Part shown: one piece after another, positions 17,030 to 24,577 of the stretch
Layout of the letters: each line of letters begins with the position of its first letter
How positions within the stretch are numbered: the stretch's first letter is position 1
Origin: Candidatus Woesearchaeota archaeon
GTDB taxonomy: Archaea > Nanobdellota > Nanobdellia > Woesearchaeales > DSVV01
Direction: 5' to 3'
DNA length: 47,320 bases
NCBI GenBank assembly: GCA_018657385.1
Contig: JABHXF010000054.1
Location: 1-47,320, forward strand
Translations under genes and position numbers: made by a program
Notes under the pieces: model-generated
Told to the model about the DNA's origin: nothing
What the model saw: only the letters and a program-made list of their open reading frames with translations
The model's database searches: none

Positions 17030-17698
17030 TCACTGAACCAACTCAACTATCTTCATATACTCTGTCATAGAATCAATAACTAAATCTGCATTAGTTTCAA
17101 TTAATTGTTTTCTACTAAATCTACCTGTAGCAACAGCAACTGTTAATGTTCCTGTTTGTTTTCCAGATTCAACATCCATTGGTGTATCTCCAATAACAAC
17201 AACATTATCAAATCCAATGTTTTTATCTTTTGCTTTGGAAATTGCTTCCTCAACAATCCATGATCTTGGATTTTCTCCAACTGCATAACTAAAGACTTGG
17301 AAATACTCTTTAATCTTCATAGTTTCAATAATTTTGACACCCTTATCTTCACTATTTCCTGTTACAATTCCTAATGGTTGTTTATTCTGCTTTAGAAAAT
17401 CAAGAAATTCTTTTACACCTTCTAATAAAGGCACATTACTATTATCTAACAAATTGAAAAAATACGATCTGTATTCTTTATATACTTCTGGGATTTTTTT
17501 CTCATCACAGCCAATTTCTTTAAACAACTTTTTATTCCATATCAATCCAGGAATTCCAAAATTTCTGTAAAAATCCTCTTTTGGGATTGTTTTGCCTAAC
17601 ACCTTTTTGTAAGCATATTGGTAAGCTTCAGCATGAAAGTCTAAAAAGTTGCTCAATGTTCCATCAATATCAAATAGATATAGTGTTTTTTTGTCCAT
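17030..17698 (-). CDS. HAD-family phosphatase (phosphoglycolate-phosphatase-like)
   Basis: A 222-residue HAD hydrolase. Motif I is LYLFDIDGTLSNF at the N-terminus (nucleophile Asp), motif II is LGIVTGNSEDKG, and motifs III/IV are VVVIGDTPMDVESGKQTG. The cap domain lies between motifs I and II, as in phosphoglycolate phosphatase and beta-phosphoglucomutase relatives. The exact substrate is unknown. The frame is open 17 codons further upstream, but I choose the ATG at 17698 (MDKKTLYLF) because it starts the fold directly and lies 27 bases after a TATA-like AATATAAAAAG box at 17720-17730, so the mRNA is probably leaderless. Confidence 0.88.
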   Translation of the reverse strand: MDKKTLYLFDIDGTLSNFLDFHAEAYQYAYKKVLGKTIPKEDFYRNFGIPGLIWNKKLFKEIGCDEKKIPEVYKEYRSYFFNLLDNSNVPLLEGVKEFLDFLKQNKQPLGIVTGNSEDKGVKIIETMKIKEYFQVFSYAVGENPRSWIVEEAISKAKDKNIGFDNVVVIGDTPMDVESGKQTGTLTVAVATGRFSRKQLIETNADLVIDSMTEYMKIVELVQ

Positions 17699-17770
17699 TA
17701 TAACATTGATTTCCATTAACTTTTTATATTTTGTTAATATTAAGCACATTATGAAGAAATTAACTCTAAT

Positions 17771-17824
17771 ATTGTTGTTTTTGATTATATTGTTTAGGGG
17801 TTCTACAACTATTAAAACAACAAT
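17771..17824 (-). terminator. AACAACAAT stem-loop after the radical SAM gene
   Basis: ATTGTTGTTTT (17771-17781) and AAAACAACAAT (17814-17824) form a perfect 11-bp stem with a loop of 32 bases, beginning at the stop codon of the radical SAM gene. The arms are the same AACAACAA/TTGTTGTT type as in the structured elements, but the conserved core is absent. A terminator or a decayed element are both possible. Confidence 0.45.
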
Positions 17825-18705
17825 TATTCTTTAAACAACTTCAATGCACTAAATGGTCTTGTATCCCATCGTCCTTCAACAGGTCCTGCAAATGATTGAA
17901 CACAATGATATCCAAGCTCTCTAGCCTCTAATGACTTCCTATTCATTCTTTCTAATGTGGATGGTTGGTGTAATCTTGCAGTTTCTTCTGAACTTGGAAG
18001 ATAAAAGGCAAATCTCATTGAAAAATATCTCGGATCAAATAATTCCCTTACTTTCACAAAATCAACTTCATTATCTTCCATTAATACAAATGATAAATCA
18101 ATTCTTCTTTTTCTAACTTCTCTTACCCATTGTTCTCCAAACTCTGCAATTTCTTTATAATCCATTAGGTGATTAAAACCAGACATCATTTCTTTTCTTT
18201 TATCTTCATCTGTTGTGTGCATTGAAACATTGATTTGGAAAGTTTCTTTATATTCAGATAAGTATTGTCTCATTTTTTCTATTAATTTAAGGGAAACTTC
18301 AGAATTTGGCATCACACTAGTTAATTGAAAGCTTGGTTTGTATGCTTCTGCAATTTTTTCAAGGCCATCATAAAAATTCTTATTTAACAATGCTTCTCCT
18401 GCTCGTTGAAAGCCAACTTTTACAGGTCTTTCTGGATCATACCATGGCACTAATGGGTTTTCTTCTAAAGCTCCAGAAACTTGTTGCATAAATTCATCTG
18501 CGGTAATGTTTCTAGCATAAGGGAAGTTATGTCCAAAACAAAAATCACATCTTACAGGACATCCAATTTGGTTAGTAACAGATATCAATGTTTTATGGTA
18601 ATTTGTTCCTGCAAACACAACTGTTTCAACAATATGTTTGTCATGAGTTCTGTAAACATCCATATGTACTTGATCGTAAAATAACATTCTAGCTTCTAAT
18701 TTCAT
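17824..18705 (-). CDS. RlmN-like radical SAM protein
   Basis: A 293-residue radical SAM enzyme. NQIGCPVRCDFCFGHN carries the CxxxCxxC 4Fe-4S cluster motif at Cys49, Cys53 and Cys56, followed by RNITADEFMQQV. That sequence order (Q-x-G-C-P-x-x-C-x-F-C, then R-N-L-T-A-x-E-I) resembles the RlmN/Cfr rRNA and tRNA methyltransferases. GFQRAGEALLN stands where RlmN has the GEPLLN segment. The protein is about 60-80 residues shorter than typical RlmN and lacks an obvious N-terminal accessory domain, so RNA methylation is only a possibility. The start is marked by the strong Shine-Dalgarno AAGGAGAT. Confidence 0.75.
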   Translation of the reverse strand: MKLEARMLFYDQVHMDVYRTHDKHIVETVVFAGTNYHKTLISVTNQIGCPVRCDFCFGHNFPYARNITADEFMQQVSGALEENPLVPWYDPERPVKVGFQRAGEALLNKNFYDGLEKIAEAYKPSFQLTSVMPNSEVSLKLIEKMRQYLSEYKETFQINVSMHTTDEDKRKEMMSGFNHLMDYKEIAEFGEQWVREVRKRRIDLSFVLMEDNEVDFVKVRELFDPRYFSMRFAFYLPSSEETARLHQPSTLERMNRKSLEARELGYHCVQSFAGPVEGRWDTRPFSALKLFKE

Positions 18706-18752
18706 TTTTTTATCTCCTTAATCTTAATTTTTCTTCTTTAAATCCATTATTT

Positions 18753-18860
18753 GTTGTTGTTGAATAGTCTCCAATCTATTGGTTTCTTATTCCCAGATTT
18801 ACTAGTTTTCAATCTAATAGTCTCAAATCTATACAGATCAATAGCCTCAACAATATAGTA
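18753..18860. other. Structured intergenic stretch between divergent genes
   Basis: TTGTTGTTGTTGAATAG (from about 18753) and CTCAACAATATAG (to about 18860) are loosely complementary ends around smaller inverted words, including hairpin CCAATCTATTGG and several AATAGTCTC / CAAATCTA copies. The region separates the radical SAM gene and the TrmB-like gene. It lacks the GGC-A-CGGAC core of the element family, so it is noted only as a repeat-rich spacer. Confidence 0.35.
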
Positions 18861-18926
18861 TAAACTCACTATTACACATATAAACATTACCAACAAAAAA
18901 ACGTTTTTTCGTGTTAAAAACAAAAG

Positions 18927-18936
18927 TATTAAATAA
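18927..18936 (+). promoter_or_regulatory. TATA-like box of the TrmB-like gene
   Basis: TATTAAATAA is centred 27 bases before the ATG at 18958, which predicts a leaderless mRNA. Confidence 0.5.
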
Positions 18937-18957
18937 TAGATTAATTTACTTATCTAT

Positions 18958-19860
18958 ATGGGTATAATTAGTATAATAAATGAATTAAAACATAGGGGTT
19001 ATCTTAGTCCTAAACAAGTTTTAATATTAACAGAACTTGCATCTTGTGAGCTTTCTGCAAAAGAGCTTTGCAAAAAAACAAAAATACCATTAGGTAGAAT
19101 TTATGAGCCTTTAAATTTATTAATTTCTCAAAAATTATTAATTAAAAAAGGGAAAAAACCTTGTGTTTATAGTTTTGAAGATCCACAACATAAAATAATT
19201 ACTTTTATGAAGAAGAAGTTTGATACTTTTATGATTGATGAAAATAAAATTATTGATATGTTAGACGAGAAAACACCACCTAAAATAGAATTATTAAAGT
19301 CAAAAGAGGATTTTACTTTCTATCTAATAAAAGCAATTTCTTCTTGTAAAAAAGGTTTAGAAACTGTTGCAAGGCATGGTAGTTTGCCATTTATTTTTTA
19401 TTTATCTAATAAACAAGATTTCTTAAAAGTTAGAACTCTAATTAATACAAAAAGAACAACAATTGCACATACAACAGATACTAAGGCTATTATGGTGTAT
19501 AATGCATATCAGGAAGCTTTAGAAAAGGGTAAATATTTTGATGCAATATGTAATGAAGAAACATTTTTATGGCATATGAATTTAATAAAAAAGCATCTTG
19601 GAAAAGATTTTCTAATGCAATTAATTAAAGACTTCAAAGATAGATGTAAAAAGTATGATATCAAATTCTCCATAATCAAAGAATACTTACCAATGCAGAT
19701 TTTTATTACTCATAATACTGTTGTTCTTTTCCACATTCATCTTGGTGTTGGTTCAGGGATTGAAATTCAAAATAAAGAGACTGTTGAATTATACAACAGC
19801 ATGATTAAAGATATGGTCAAGAGAAGTAAATCTGTTGATTATTATTTAAAAAAGATATGA
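18958..19860 (+). CDS. TrmB-like transcriptional regulator
   Basis: A 300-residue protein. Residues 1-75 form a winged helix of TrmB type (YLSPKQVLILTELASCELSA, then KIPLGRIYEPLNLLISQKLL and the wing KKGKKPCVYSFE). The remaining 220 residues form an unrecognised sensor-like domain with no clear TrmB sugar-binding motif. TrmB proteins are archaeal regulators of sugar uptake and metabolism, but the DNA-binding half alone does not define a ligand. It is divergent from the RlmN-like gene. A leaderless promoter is predicted. No transport genes lie nearby. Confidence 0.8.
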   Translation: MGIISIINELKHRGYLSPKQVLILTELASCELSAKELCKKTKIPLGRIYEPLNLLISQKLLIKKGKKPCVYSFEDPQHKIITFMKKKFDTFMIDENKIIDMLDEKTPPKIELLKSKEDFTFYLIKAISSCKKGLETVARHGSLPFIFYLSNKQDFLKVRTLINTKRTTIAHTTDTKAIMVYNAYQEALEKGKYFDAICNEETFLWHMNLIKKHLGKDFLMQLIKDFKDRCKKYDIKFSIIKEYLPMQIFITHNTVVLFHIHLGVGSGIEIQNKETVELYNSMIKDMVKRSKSVDYYLKKI

Positions 19861-19884
19861 ATTCTTTAGAATATAGATAAAAAA

Positions 19885-20061
19885 TGGCCCCGCCGTGACT
19901 TTCATCCAGATTCTTTCAAATCTGATTTTGAACACGGGACCACTCGATTTCTTCAACTGACGTTGCAGAATATTGTCGCAAGCGTCAATATATCAGTCGA
20001 GCACTCCAATTGTCCAGAATGCTTAACAAGTTAAGCAAGCACCAGACTGAGCTACGGGGCC
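19885..20061 (-). tRNA. tRNA-Ile(GAU) with three apparent introns
   Basis: Acceptor arms GGCCCCG (20061-20055) and CGGGGCC (19892-19886) pair perfectly, followed by discriminator A. The anticodon stem CTCGA/TCGAG encloses C-T-G-A-T-A, a 42-base canonical intron at 37/38 (19990-19949), then A38. The D-arm GCTC...GAGT holds an extra 32-34 bases (about 20040-20007) containing hairpin GCTTAAC-TT-GTTAAGC. The T-arm CCGTG-TTCAAA...T-CACGG holds an extra 28 bases (19926-19899) containing hairpin CAGATT...AATCTG. Removing all three leaves about 75 bases, a normal tRNA. The exact splice points of the two non-canonical introns may shift by a few bases. Confidence 0.85.
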
Positions 20062-20152
20062 AATTGTATATCCAAAAACAGCCGATTCTTTATAAATATT
20101 TTGGAATTTATCGTAATATTTATAAACCTGTTACTTTCACTTTGAAAGATGT

Positions 20153-20246
20153 GCCTCCGTAGCTTAGAGGTTGGAGCGTGCGGCTGTTATGTTGCTTATG
20201 CATCAAAGAAACCGCAAGGTCACCAGTTCAAATCTGGTCGGAGGCG
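20153..20246 (+). tRNA. tRNA-Asn(GUU) with 21-base anticodon intron
   Basis: Acceptor GCCTCCG/CGGAGGC, D-arm GCTT...GAGC and T-arm ACCAG-TTCAAAT-CTGGT. The anticodon stem TGCGG/CCGCA encloses C-T-G-T-T-A, intron 20190-20210, then A38, which gives anticodon GTT. The intron is at the canonical 37/38 site. A TATA-like TTTATAAAC lies about 30 bases upstream. Confidence 0.92.
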
Positions 20247-20280
20247 TTTATTTTTCTTAATTTTTTTAGAATTCCAGAAT

Positions 20281-21840
20281 TTACACTATTTCTCCTACAA
20301 TACTCCTCAACATATGTCCAGTAACTTTAATGTTATAGAATTTGCCTAATTCTAATCTTTTACCATCTTTTGCTTTAACACCAATTACTAATGGATATGT
20401 TCCAATTTGTCTTAAGAAAGTAGTTTTCCCATCATAAATTTCAGCAATACAATTTTTCAACACTAAATCTTTTGGAACTAATTTTTGCAACATTACATTA
20501 TCTACTTTTTGTCTAATTGCATTTCTCCATTTCCAATAATATTTTTTATTTTTCCTTAAAAATTTATTTCCAGCTTCTTCATCTAATTGTGTTCCAGGAA
20601 AAACAGCAACTTGTCTTATATTAATTCTTCTCAACAACAAGTCATTTTCAAGAATTTCAGATAAATATTTCATGTTCGCTTCTTGTGTTTTCTTTCCTTC
20701 TCCAATTAAACCAAAAAGAATATTTAATCCTGGTACAAACTTAGGCATTCCATTATACTCTTTTCCATCTTCATTACCACGTGAAGCACCAAATTTATTA
20801 ATTAATTTAATTGCTTTCATTGCAACTTCTGGAGTTGAATTAAGATTATTTCTCTTTACAACTTCTGTATCAAAACTTTCAACACCTAATGCTGCAATAT
20901 TTCCACTTGTACAATGTTCTACAACTAATTTGACTTTTTCTTCGTCGACACGAACTGGATCTACATTGTCAATATGTAATACATCAATTTTACAATTTTT
21001 CCTTATTTCACTTAATATTTTCTTAATATCTGAAACATTCCATGCAAAAAAATCACTCTGCTTTCCCAATCTAAAATATTTTACCTTTTTTTCATTCAAA
21101 GCCTTTACTTCATCAATTATATCTTTAACTTTTCTAAATTCAAGCTTATTTTTCAAAGGTTCTGTACAAAATGAACATGCAACACCTTTGCCACAGCCTC
21201 TTGCTGTCTCAATTTCAGCAATAACATAATTCCATCCATCTTCATTTACAATCTGCTCAATAATCTCTGCTCCAACAATAGAATATTTTGCAATTTCATC
21301 ATAATCTTTTACAATTTCTGGAATTACTTCATTAAATAAACTTAAATCTTGCTTCTCTGCAAATTTACCTCCTTCTAATCTTGTCCCAAATTCAGTTGCA
21401 GCAGGTCCTGTTAAAATTCTTTTTCCTCTAACATGGACTTTCTTAAATAATGCTTTTAACAAAGTATTAATTTCATGAATTGTACCAGGCATTGCTGTTA
21501 AATATTTTCCAGGAACATGCACTCCTAAAACAACATAAAGTTCATCATGATTTCCAAGACTTTCAAATATTTCTTTAATATCTGGAGAATTATTAGTTAG
21601 ATTATGGATTGTAATATTTGTTTTTTCATGTAATTTAGTTTCTTTTTTTCTATTTCCATGTTTCAAAAATAATCTTAGATCATCAATAGTTAAATAATAA
21701 ATTTCTTCGTCTTTTTTATTTTCCTTTTTAGCTTTAGATTTCAAATAACCATACAAATATCTTGGATAAGTTCCAATATACGGAGGAACACCTAATCCTG
21801 CTGGTTCATCTGTATAACAATCTAGGATTATTTTAGTCAT
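20281..21840 (-). CDS. Radical SAM protein with C-terminal TRAM-like domain
   Basis: A 519-residue archaeal radical SAM protein. The cluster motif is ARGCGKGVACSFCTEP, giving Cys216, Cys222 and Cys225 with an unusual six-residue step between the first two cysteines, as in a conserved archaeal subfamily (MJ1487-like; assigned from memory). Residues 1-190 form an N-terminal Rossmann-like region. The final 60 residues (IGTYPLVIGVKAKDGKRLEL, then GHMLRSIVGEIV) look like a TRAM RNA-binding domain, so an RNA substrate is plausible. The frame extends 23 codons further upstream into element F1; I choose the ATG at 21840 (MTKIILDCYTDEP) because the conserved fold begins there. A TATA-like TTTTAAA lies about 27 bases before it. 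Confidence 0.82.
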   Translation of the reverse strand: MTKIILDCYTDEPAGLGVPPYIGTYPRYLYGYLKSKAKKENKKDEEIYYLTIDDLRLFLKHGNRKKETKLHEKTNITIHNLTNNSPDIKEIFESLGNHDELYVVLGVHVPGKYLTAMPGTIHEINTLLKALFKKVHVRGKRILTGPAATEFGTRLEGGKFAEKQDLSLFNEVIPEIVKDYDEIAKYSIVGAEIIEQIVNEDGWNYVIAEIETARGCGKGVACSFCTEPLKNKLEFRKVKDIIDEVKALNEKKVKYFRLGKQSDFFAWNVSDIKKILSEIRKNCKIDVLHIDNVDPVRVDEEKVKLVVEHCTSGNIAALGVESFDTEVVKRNNLNSTPEVAMKAIKLINKFGASRGNEDGKEYNGMPKFVPGLNILFGLIGEGKKTQEANMKYLSEILENDLLLRRINIRQVAVFPGTQLDEEAGNKFLRKNKKYYWKWRNAIRQKVDNVMLQKLVPKDLVLKNCIAEIYDGKTTFLRQIGTYPLVIGVKAKDGKRLELGKFYNIKVTGHMLRSIVGEIV

Positions 21841-21899
21841 TGTTTTGTTAAATATGGTGATTAGTTTAAAACATTTTTGATAGAAAACAACCAATTTGA

Positions 21900-22007
21900 A
21901 AAAATCCATTCATTCACGGCAGCACATACGGACTTTTTTTGCTTCGCTCAAAAAATCCTATTCGGCTCATTTCATTCACCTCACATGTGCGCCATGAATG
22001 GATTTTT
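21900..22007 (+). ncRNA. Structured intergenic element, copy F1
   Basis: The perfect 14-bp outer stem AAAAATCCATTCAT / ATGAATGGATTTTT encloses GGC-A-GCACAT...ATGTGC-GCC. The core follows as ACGGAC, stem TTTTTTTG-CTTCGCT-CAAAAAA, and TCCTATTCGGCTCATTTCAT. The ATTCAT arms resemble copy C1, making a subfamily. It overlaps the extended upstream frame of the radical SAM gene, which is one reason to prefer that gene's later start. Confidence 0.75.
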
Positions 22008-22015
22008 CAGAAAAT

Positions 22016-22118
22016 ACAGCCATCAATGGCGCTGATCGACCGGGGGTTGTCCCTTACGGGGTGGTCGATAGGTTTGAACGGAGTGAAAACCGTCAGCCGC
22101 CATTATTGATAGTGGTGT
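22016..22118 (-). ncRNA. Structured intergenic element, copy F2 (minus orientation)
   Basis: The outer stem CATCAATGGC-GCTGA pairs with TCAGC-C-GCCATTATTGATAG. On the minus strand the core reads GGCGGCTGACGG, hairpin TTTTCACTCCGTTCAAA, CCTATCGACC, then a CCCCGTAAGGG-containing hairpin. It is the most divergent copy but keeps the same order of stems and the CCTAT-CGACC word. It stands head to head with F1, as C2 does with C1, in the gap after the DUF1704 gene. Confidence 0.6.
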
Positions 22119-22200
22119 CTATATCAAAAAATAATGAAAAGACAGTTGTGATGGTGGTTTCACTAATTTCTATTAATCCATTTTTATTGAGAAAACAAAT

Positions 22201-23397
22201 TTACTTTTTTCCATTGAACCATTTCTTAATATTACCATTTCCAAATTTATTTTTAATATACTTAAATGTAAAATTAAATGGTGGAAAATTCAAAACAATT
22301 ACACTTTTTAATAACCCTTCAAAATGATCAATAAAATATCTAAGATATCTAAATGTTGGTAATAATTTAGGTTCTACTAGTCCTGGTATTTTATCAATAA
22401 TATCTACATGCTGTATTCCAACTTTACCATAATAGAGTTTTTCTAATTTACCACCATCTTCAACAAACTGTTTCACTGCAATGTATCCTCTCAAATAAGC
22501 AAAATCTTTTGTGCATCCTCCTGGTTTAGAAGTATCTGTTAAACCTCTTTTTACTCTAACAGTTGTTCTCCATGCCAAATCTTGGTCTAAATATTTTTTC
22601 AAATAATTGTAAACTCTTCTAAAGCCATATTTGGTTGCCATGTCGACTGCAACAACTCTTGCTGCATATCTTTTTAAAATAGTATTGTCTAGACAACCAT
22701 TCATTTCTTCATTAACTACTGCTAAGCCTTCTTCTGTCATTAAATAATTTGGGAGACCTCTTTCAAATATTTTAAATGGTTGATAACTTCCATTTTCTGA
22801 TCTTACAATATGTGTTCCAATCTCATGCACTATTAATCTTTTAAAGAATTTTTTTGAAAACTTACTATCTTTTTTAATTAATAATTCTTTTTTTGTATTA
22901 TTTACAGCTGCTCCTGCTGCCATTGCTTTTTCTTTTATTTGCCAGCTAAAACCATATTTAATAAATGCATATTTCATTCTCCTAATAACTTGTTTTGATG
23001 TTAAATCTGTTTTTTTATTATCTACTTTTAATGTTCTCAACATCTTTTTTGCTTTCTTAATAAGTTCTTCATCTGGTATGCCATAAACTAAGATAGAATA
23101 TTTTGTAAATCTTTCATCTCCACGATATTTTAGCATATTTAACATGCTATAATTAATATTTCTAGATTGTTTTAGTAGCTTTCCAACTTCACTATTATCT
23201 GGACTAATGTCTTTTAATTGTTCTTGTAATTTTCCAATATCATCTCTATATTCATTATATCCTAATTGTGGTTCATATGTTTTTGATTTAAAGAATTTTT
23301 TTTTTTCAGCTTCTTCATTATTTGGATTAATAGCAAAGAATGAGATTCTTTTACTTATCTTGTTTAATTCTCTATCAGTTTCTTTTGTTGTTGGCAT
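22201..23397 (-). CDS. DUF1704 / MATCAP-type putative metallopeptidase
   Basis: A 398-residue protein. RLIVHEIGTHIVRSENG gives the zinc motif HExxxH at residues 191-196, and MTEEGLAVVNEEMNG at about 220-234 is the equivalent of the QEGLA motif of the DUF1704 (KIAA0895-like) family. Eukaryotic members are tyrosine carboxypeptidases acting on tubulin; the archaeal substrate is unknown. Downstream, GGCTKDFAYLRGY is also family-typical. Length is about normal, with no signal peptide. A TATA-like GTATATAAATATA near 23445-23455 suggests a leader of about 25 bases. Structured elements F2 and F1 follow the stop. Confidence 0.85.
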   Translation of the reverse strand: MPTTKETDRELNKISKRISFFAINPNNEEAEKKKFFKSKTYEPQLGYNEYRDDIGKLQEQLKDISPDNSEVGKLLKQSRNINYSMLNMLKYRGDERFTKYSILVYGIPDEELIKKAKKMLRTLKVDNKKTDLTSKQVIRRMKYAFIKYGFSWQIKEKAMAAGAAVNNTKKELLIKKDSKFSKKFFKRLIVHEIGTHIVRSENGSYQPFKIFERGLPNYLMTEEGLAVVNEEMNGCLDNTILKRYAARVVAVDMATKYGFRRVYNYLKKYLDQDLAWRTTVRVKRGLTDTSKPGGCTKDFAYLRGYIAVKQFVEDGGKLEKLYYGKVGIQHVDIIDKIPGLVEPKLLPTFRYLRYFIDHFEGLLKSVIVLNFPPFNFTFKYIKNKFGNGNIKKWFNGKK

Positions 23398-23479
23398 TTT
23401 ATTTTTGGATTTAGTTTAATTACTTGTGCAGTATACTATTTTGTATATTTATATACTTAAGGGGGTATTTAAACCTTTC

Positions 23480-23592
23480 GGAAAAAGAAGGCTTGTGGGC
23501 TTGTTAGGCTTGTGGAGCTTGTAGGGTCAATGGTATTTTTCAAGCCATTCAAACCAAGACGTCCAAGCTTCAAGCCTTACAAGCCTTTTCCT
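23480..23592. repeat. Imperfect inverted repeat of GGCTTGT words
   Basis: AAGGCTTGT at 23488-23496 and ACAAGCCTT at 23579-23587 are perfect complements. Between them GGCTTG / GAGCTTG words repeat four times on the left (to 23522) and CAAGC words repeat on the right. The result is a long bulged hairpin between two divergent genes. It is unlike the GGC-A-CGGAC elements. Function unknown. Confidence 0.6.
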
Positions 23593-23619
23593 AGCCCCTA
23601 CTTTAAAGTTACGCTAAAC

Positions 23620-23629
23620 CTTTAAATAC
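23620..23629 (+). promoter_or_regulatory. TATA-like box of corA
   Basis: CTTTAAATAC is centred about 30 bases before the ATG at 23654, leaving little or no leader. Confidence 0.45.
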
Positions 23630-23653
23630 ACCAATCGTATTTACACATATGGG

Positions 23654-24577
23654 ATGATTAGTGGATATGTAAAAGATAAAAGGTTTAAGGTATTGAATAA
23701 ACCATTAACTAAAAAAATACCTAAGAAACTAGTATGGGTAGATATACTTAGTCCTACTAAAGAAGAGCTTAGAAAAGTTTCATCCACATTCAATATTGAG
23801 TATTCTGATTTATGGCTTGCAATGGATGAGTCAGAAAGACCAAGAATTGAATCTGAAAAAGGTTATTCTTTTATTATTTTCAATATTCCTCTCTACAAAA
23901 GGCATGTGTATACTGCTACATTAGGAATCTATATCAAAGGAAATACTGTAATAACTATTCATAGAAATCAATTAAAATCACTCACAGAATTAAAAGGAAG
24001 AATTCTCAAGGAAACATTACTTGATTCAGCTTCTCTTGTTCATATGATATTACTCGGGGTAGTTAAGAATTTTGATACTAGTTTAGATAAAATTGAAGAT
24101 TTTATTGATATTATTGAAACTGATGTCTTGAAAAAGGTAGAAAAAGATTATACAGACATTGTTTTTCCAATAAAAAGAACTTTAATTTATTTTAGAAAAG
24201 CAATTAAATATAATACTGAAGTTTTAAAGTCTTTACGTCATGGTGCTATTTTTAAAACTCAAGGTGATGTGTTTGAAGATCTTTATGAAGATGCAAGACA
24301 ATTAATTGATGAGGAAACAATTTCTCGTGAGAGAATAACAGAAATTGTTAATACAAATTACAATACTTTGTCAAATGAACTAAATAAAGTTATGAAATCT
24401 TTTACAGTCATTGCAACATTAATTTTATTGCCAACATTTATTACAGGTTTATATGGTATGAATTTTCAAATTATGCCTGAGTTAAATTGGGAATATGGTT
24501 ATTTATTTGCTCTTGGTGTAATGTTCTTCTCAGTTGTTTCAATGCTATTATTCTTTAAGAAAAAGAAATGGCTTTAA
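23654..24577 (+). CDS. corA: CorA-family magnesium/cobalt transporter
   Basis: A 307-residue inner-membrane channel for Mg2+ (and Co2+). The C-terminus holds two membrane helices, TVIATLILLPTFITGLYG and YGYLFALGVMFFSVVSMLLF. The selectivity motif GMN sits at residues 268-270 at the end of the first, followed by a short loop and the basic tail KKKKWL. The cytoplasmic N-terminal 240 residues fit the CorA funnel domain. Length and architecture are normal. Its TAA overlaps the stop of the convergent diguanylate cyclase gene by four bases. Confidence 0.95.
   Translation: MISGYVKDKRFKVLNKPLTKKIPKKLVWVDILSPTKEELRKVSSTFNIEYSDLWLAMDESERPRIESEKGYSFIIFNIPLYKRHVYTATLGIYIKGNTVITIHRNQLKSLTELKGRILKETLLDSASLVHMILLGVVKNFDTSLDKIEDFIDIIETDVLKKVEKDYTDIVFPIKRTLIYFRKAIKYNTEVLKSLRHGAIFKTQGDVFEDLYEDARQLIDEETISRERITEIVNTNYNTLSNELNKVMKSFTVIATLILLPTFITGLYGMNFQIMPELNWEYGYLFALGVMFFSVVSMLLFFKKKKWL

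Noticed and set aside
20672-21229. Antisense frame of 185 codons inside the TRAM-like radical SAM gene
   Set aside because: Opposite strand of a gene with a conserved cluster motif; no ribosome-binding site.
21998-22327. 109-codon plus-strand frame across F2 and the end of the DUF1704 gene
   Set aside because: It crosses a structured element and runs antisense to a good gene; composition not protein-like.
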